Positions 58,464 through 64,000 of a stretch of 64,000 nucleotides of DNA are shown here, piece after piece. The number at the start of each line of letters is the position of its first letter. The stretch's first letter is position 1. Source of the stretch: JACMNW01 sp963708425 (GTDB taxonomy: Bacteria > Pseudomonadota > Alphaproteobacteria > Rhodobacterales > Rhodobacteraceae); contig OY970206.1 of NCBI GenBank assembly GCA_963708425.1, positions 3,534,001 through 3,598,000 on the forward strand, read 5' to 3'. The notes under the pieces are model-generated. The model was not told the origin of the DNA. It did not search any database and saw only the letters and a program-made list of their open reading frames with translations. The position numbers and the translations under genes were made by a program.

Positions 58464-59858
58464 ATGGCTGCCCAGAATTTTGACATGATCGTAATTGGCG
58501 CTGGTCCCGGCGGCTATGTGGCCGCCATTCGGGCCGCACAGCTTGGCCTAAAGGTGGCCATAGTGGAGCGCGAACATCTGGGTGGTATCTGCCTGAACTG
58601 GGGCTGTATTCCGACCAAAGCCATGCTGCGGTCTGCCGAAGTCTTTCATCTGATGCACCGCGCCAAGGAATTTGGGCTTGCGGCGACTGGCATCAGTTAT
58701 GATCTGGACGCCGTCGTTGCCCGTTCGCGCGGTGTGGCAAAGCAGCTTTCGGGTGGCATCGGTCATCTGATGAAAAAGAACAAGGTGACAGTGTTCATGG
58801 GCGCCGCAACCTTGCCAGCCAAGGGCACAGTGTCGGTCAAGACTGATAAGGGCACCGAGGATTTGACGGCGAAATCCATCATCCTTGCCACTGGTGCCCG
58901 TGCGCGTGAACTGCCGGGGCTGGAGGCGGACGGTGATCTTGTCTGGACGTACAAGCACGCGTTGCAGGCCAAGCGGATGCCGAAAAAGCTGCTGGTTATC
59001 GGGTCGGGTGCGATTGGCATCGAATTTGCCAGCTTCTTCAACACACTCGGAACCGATACTACCGTAGTCGAGGTTTTGGACCGTGTTCTGCCAGTGGAAG
59101 ACGCCGAAATATCTGCCTTTGCGAAGAAAGCGTTTCTGAAGCAGGGCATGAAGATCATGGAAAAAACCACGGTCAAAAAGCTGGACCGCAGCCCCGGCAA
59201 GGTGGTCGCACATCTGGAAGCGAATGGTGCGACTACGACGCAGGAATTTGACACGGTGATTTCGGCTGTGGGCATCGTCGGCAATTGCGAAGGGCTGGGG
59301 CTGGAAGCGCTTGGCGTGAAGATTGACCGGACCCACGTGGTGACCGATGAATACTGCCGTACTGGTGTGGACGGGCTATATGCCATTGGGGATATTGCCG
59401 GTGCGCCATGGCTTGCCCACAAAGCCAGCCACGAAGGTGTGATGGTGGCCGAGCTGATCGCGGGCAAGCATCCGCATCCGATCAAGCCAAATTCAATCGC
59501 AGGATGCACCTATTGCCAACCGCAGGTGGCATCCGTTGGCCTGACTGAAGAAAAGGCGAAGGCGGCGGGTTATGACATCAAAGTAGGTCGCTTCCCGTTT
59601 ATCGGCAACGGCAAGGCGATTGCGCTTGGCGAATCCGAAGGCATGATCAAGACGATTTTCGATGCAAAGACTGGCGAGATGCTGGGTGCGCATATGATCG
59701 GTGCGGAAGTCACCGAGCTGATCCAAGGCTATGTGGTAGCGCGTTCGCTAGAAACCACCGAAGAAGATCTGATGAACACCGTATTCCCACACCCGACATT
59801 GTCAGAAATGATGCACGAATCCGTATTGGACGCCTACGGTCGCGCCATCCACTTCTGA
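58464..59858 (+). CDS. lpdA: Dihydrolipoyl dehydrogenase
   Basis: E3 flavoprotein of the 2-oxo acid dehydrogenase complexes and glycine cleavage system; reoxidises dihydrolipoyl groups with NAD. 464 residues. FAD site VIGAGPGGYVAAIRAAQLG; redox disulfide GGICLNWGCIPTKAML (Cys near 44 and 49); NAD site VIGSGAIGIEFASFF near 180; GLYAIGDIAGAPWLAHKA near 308; dimer-interface catalytic His-Glu in FPHPTLSEMMHES near 445. GAGGAGGG precedes the ATG. No E1 or E2 gene is nearby, so this may be the extra lpd copy common in Rhodobacteraceae. The MFS gene begins 2 bases after its stop codon. Confidence 0.97.
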   Translation: MAAQNFDMIVIGAGPGGYVAAIRAAQLGLKVAIVEREHLGGICLNWGCIPTKAMLRSAEVFHLMHRAKEFGLAATGISYDLDAVVARSRGVAKQLSGGIGHLMKKNKVTVFMGAATLPAKGTVSVKTDKGTEDLTAKSIILATGARARELPGLEADGDLVWTYKHALQAKRMPKKLLVIGSGAIGIEFASFFNTLGTDTTVVEVLDRVLPVEDAEISAFAKKAFLKQGMKIMEKTTVKKLDRSPGKVVAHLEANGATTTQEFDTVISAVGIVGNCEGLGLEALGVKIDRTHVVTDEYCRTGVDGLYAIGDIAGAPWLAHKASHEGVMVAELIAGKHPHPIKPNSIAGCTYCQPQVASVGLTEEKAKAAGYDIKVGRFPFIGNGKAIALGESEGMIKTIFDAKTGEMLGAHMIGAEVTELIQGYVVARSLETTEEDLMNTVFPHPTLSEMMHESVLDAYGRAIHF

Positions 59859-59859
59859 C

Positions 59860-61029
59860 ATGCGATCCGCACTGATCGTCTTGCTGCTTTGGGCCGCCGG
59901 CCTTGGGGCGGCGGCGCAGTTTGGCAAGATCAGCGTTCTCTATGATCTATTGGGGGCGCAATACGCCGGGGCAGGCGGGGCGGTTCGGATAGGGTTGCTG
60001 GTGTCTGTCGTCGGTGTTGTTGGCTTGGTCTTTGGCACCACAGCGGGGCTGCTGGTTGCCCGTATTGGCCCGCGCCGCGCCATTGTCGGCGCATTGCTTC
60101 TTGGGGCGGCGATGTCGGCGATTGAGGCCAGCTTTCCACCCTATCCGTTGATGATTGGCGCGCGAATTCTGGAGGGCGTATCGCATCTGGCGATTGTGGT
60201 TGTGGGCCCAACAGTGATCGCCGCCGTCGCCAGCCGGCGCTATCAGGGTCTGGCCATGACGCTGTGGTCCAGTTTTTTTGGGGTGACCTATGCGGCTTTG
60301 GCGGTGATTGCCCCGCGGCTAGTGGCGTGGGGTGGTGCCGAAAGCCTGTTTTATGCGCATGCCATCTGGCTTACGACATGCGCGACCGCATTGATGTTGC
60401 TATTGCCATCAGACCCAAAGATTCCAGTGACTGGAATAAGAAATAGCATTATTCGCCAACATGTTGCGATCTATGCCTCACCCTTTCTTGCGGCCCCCGC
60501 AATGGGTTTTTTCTGCTACACAATCCTGTATGTTGCGTTGCTGACGCTGCTGCCACCGCTGATGCCCGAACGTTTTATTGCCATCGTGGCGACAGGGATG
60601 CCGCTTGTGTCCATTGCGGTATCTTTGACATTGGGCGTCTGGCTTTTGGGCCAGATCACGCCCGTTGCCTCAGTCCAATTTGGCTTTGCGGTCGCCGTGT
60701 TTGCGATGATCGGTCTGTGGATCAGTTGGGGGCAGGGCGAGGCGATGGTGGGTTTTACCTTCCTGATCGCGGCGGCCTTGGGCGTTGTTCAGGGGGCGAG
60801 TTTTGCGTCGATACCATTCTTGAACGCCACGGCCCCGGATAGGGCTGCTGCGGCTGGCGCAATTGCGCAACTTGGCAATTTGGGTACGACAACAGGTACG
60901 CCAATGTTGGCATGGATATTGACCAGAACCGAGGTTGGTGGCCTGGCGATTTTTGTAATGTCATTTTGTTTGTTTGGAATAGTTACCCATACCGTGCAGA
61001 AACGCCGCCGCGCTGTGGCGTGGGTCTGA
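59860..61029 (+). CDS. MFS transporter
   Basis: Inner-membrane major facilitator of 389 residues, twelve predicted helices, substrate unknown. It begins MRSALIVLLLWAAGLGAAAQ; the conserved loop 2-3 region is visible as GLLVARIGPRRAIVGALLLG near residue 63, and helix 4-5 as RILEGVSHLAIVVVGPTVIA near 107. The ATG at 59860 follows the lpdA stop (TGA C ATG), so the two genes are almost certainly on one transcript with coupled translation. The shadow of a tail VQKRRRAVAWV gives a positive cytoplasmic C-terminus. Confidence 0.85.
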   Translation: MRSALIVLLLWAAGLGAAAQFGKISVLYDLLGAQYAGAGGAVRIGLLVSVVGVVGLVFGTTAGLLVARIGPRRAIVGALLLGAAMSAIEASFPPYPLMIGARILEGVSHLAIVVVGPTVIAAVASRRYQGLAMTLWSSFFGVTYAALAVIAPRLVAWGGAESLFYAHAIWLTTCATALMLLLPSDPKIPVTGIRNSIIRQHVAIYASPFLAAPAMGFFCYTILYVALLTLLPPLMPERFIAIVATGMPLVSIAVSLTLGVWLLGQITPVASVQFGFAVAVFAMIGLWISWGQGEAMVGFTFLIAAALGVVQGASFASIPFLNATAPDRAAAAGAIAQLGNLGTTTGTPMLAWILTRTEVGGLAIFVMSFCLFGIVTHTVQKRRRAVAWV

Positions 61030-61055
61030 AATGAAACTGGCTATAGGGTGCGGGC

Positions 61056-61070
61056 GTTCATCCTTCGTTC
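61056..61070 (+). promoter_or_regulatory. LexA (SOS) box of uvrA
   Basis: GTTC (61056-61059), seven bases, GTTC (61067-61070): an exact match to the alphaproteobacterial LexA operator GTTC-N7-GTTC. It lies 67 bases before the uvrA ATG and just upstream of the promoter at 61082. Confidence 0.85.
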
Positions 61071-61081
61071 ACACTTTTCGA

Positions 61082-61110
61082 TTGGAGACTCGATCCAACT
61101 GACCTATGTA
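61082..61110 (+). promoter_or_regulatory. Promoter of uvrA
   Basis: TTGGAG (61082-61087), exactly 17 bases, TATGTA (61105-61110). Transcription would begin about 20 bases before the ATG. The LexA box ends 11 bases upstream of the -35, where a bound repressor could still hinder polymerase. Confidence 0.45.
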
Positions 61111-61136
61111 CAGTATCGCGGTGCAAGGGGCGGGCT

Positions 61137-64000
<2,864 letters not shown>

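Overview
The window is about 64 kb of chromosome from an alphaproteobacterium, most likely a member of the Rhodobacteraceae (Rhodobacter/roseobacter group). The evidence is: a B12-dependent class II ribonucleotide reductase; an alphaproteobacterial GTTC-N7-GTTC LexA box in front of uvrA; the RodZ-like/ispG and LytM/bactofilin neighbourhoods; an HU protein with a long Ala/Lys/Pro tail; moderately high GC; and a uniform GTG/ATG/TTG start pattern. The family assignment is an inference from gene content. I saw no insertion sequence, phage, CRISPR array, defence island or integrase.

Layout. (1) 1-10.9 kb: mixed housekeeping genes: rarD (cut by the left edge), a fatty acid desaturase, an SDR, enolase, an EamA transporter, a Gly-rich DUF533/TerB-like protein, a large divergent spacer and nrdJ, followed by a small unknown ORF. 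(2) 10.9-27.2 kb: a self-contained sugar-acid/deoxysugar catabolic regulon of 16 genes: UxaA-family dehydratase, GntR/FCD regulator, aldo-keto reductase, BtpA/SgcQ protein, M42 peptidase (SgcX/FrvX type), FGGY kinase, two RbsD/FucU proteins, a complete binding-protein ABC importer, SGNH hydrolase, ribokinase-type kinase, SDR and FAH-type hydrolase. (3) 27.2-30 kb: the secreted DUF1501/DUF1800 pair. (4) 30-35.4 kb: tgt, lon, a small secreted/membrane peptide and HU. (5) 35.4-37.1 kb: four tRNA genes (two Val, two identical Asp) around a pirin gene. (6) 37.1-61 kb: envelope, translation and redox genes: GNAT, M20 peptidase, RodZ-like protein, ispG, DsbA-like protein, amiC-type amidase, PBP1A, prfB, bactofilin with LytM partner, ferritin-like DUF455, bcp, AsmA/YhdP-like protein, queA, two MFS transporters, DUF924, lpdA. 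(7) 61.1 kb to the end: uvrA, complete except for the last base of what is probably its stop codon.

The most interesting part is region 2. Its genes are arranged as three divergent promoter pairs. Each divergent gap, plus one internal gap inside the transporter operon, carries a copy of the same palindrome, consensus GCTAACATGTTAGY, at 12531-12544, 14337-14350, 20384-20397 and 22328-22341. The palindromes overlap recognisable -10 elements. At two of them the start codon lies 6-7 bases after the -10, which suggests leaderless mRNAs. The GntR/FCD protein encoded at the first site is the obvious candidate repressor.

The enzymes fit a non-phosphorylative L-fucose-like route: mutarotase, aldose dehydrogenase, sugar-acid dehydratase of the UxaA family, 2-keto-3-deoxy-acid dehydrogenase, then 2,4-diketo-3-deoxy-acid hydrolase giving pyruvate and a C3 product. 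The regulon also carries a second, unexplained set, BtpA + M42 + FGGY kinase + ribokinase, whose joint chemistry is not known to me. That set is the best candidate here for an undescribed pathway.
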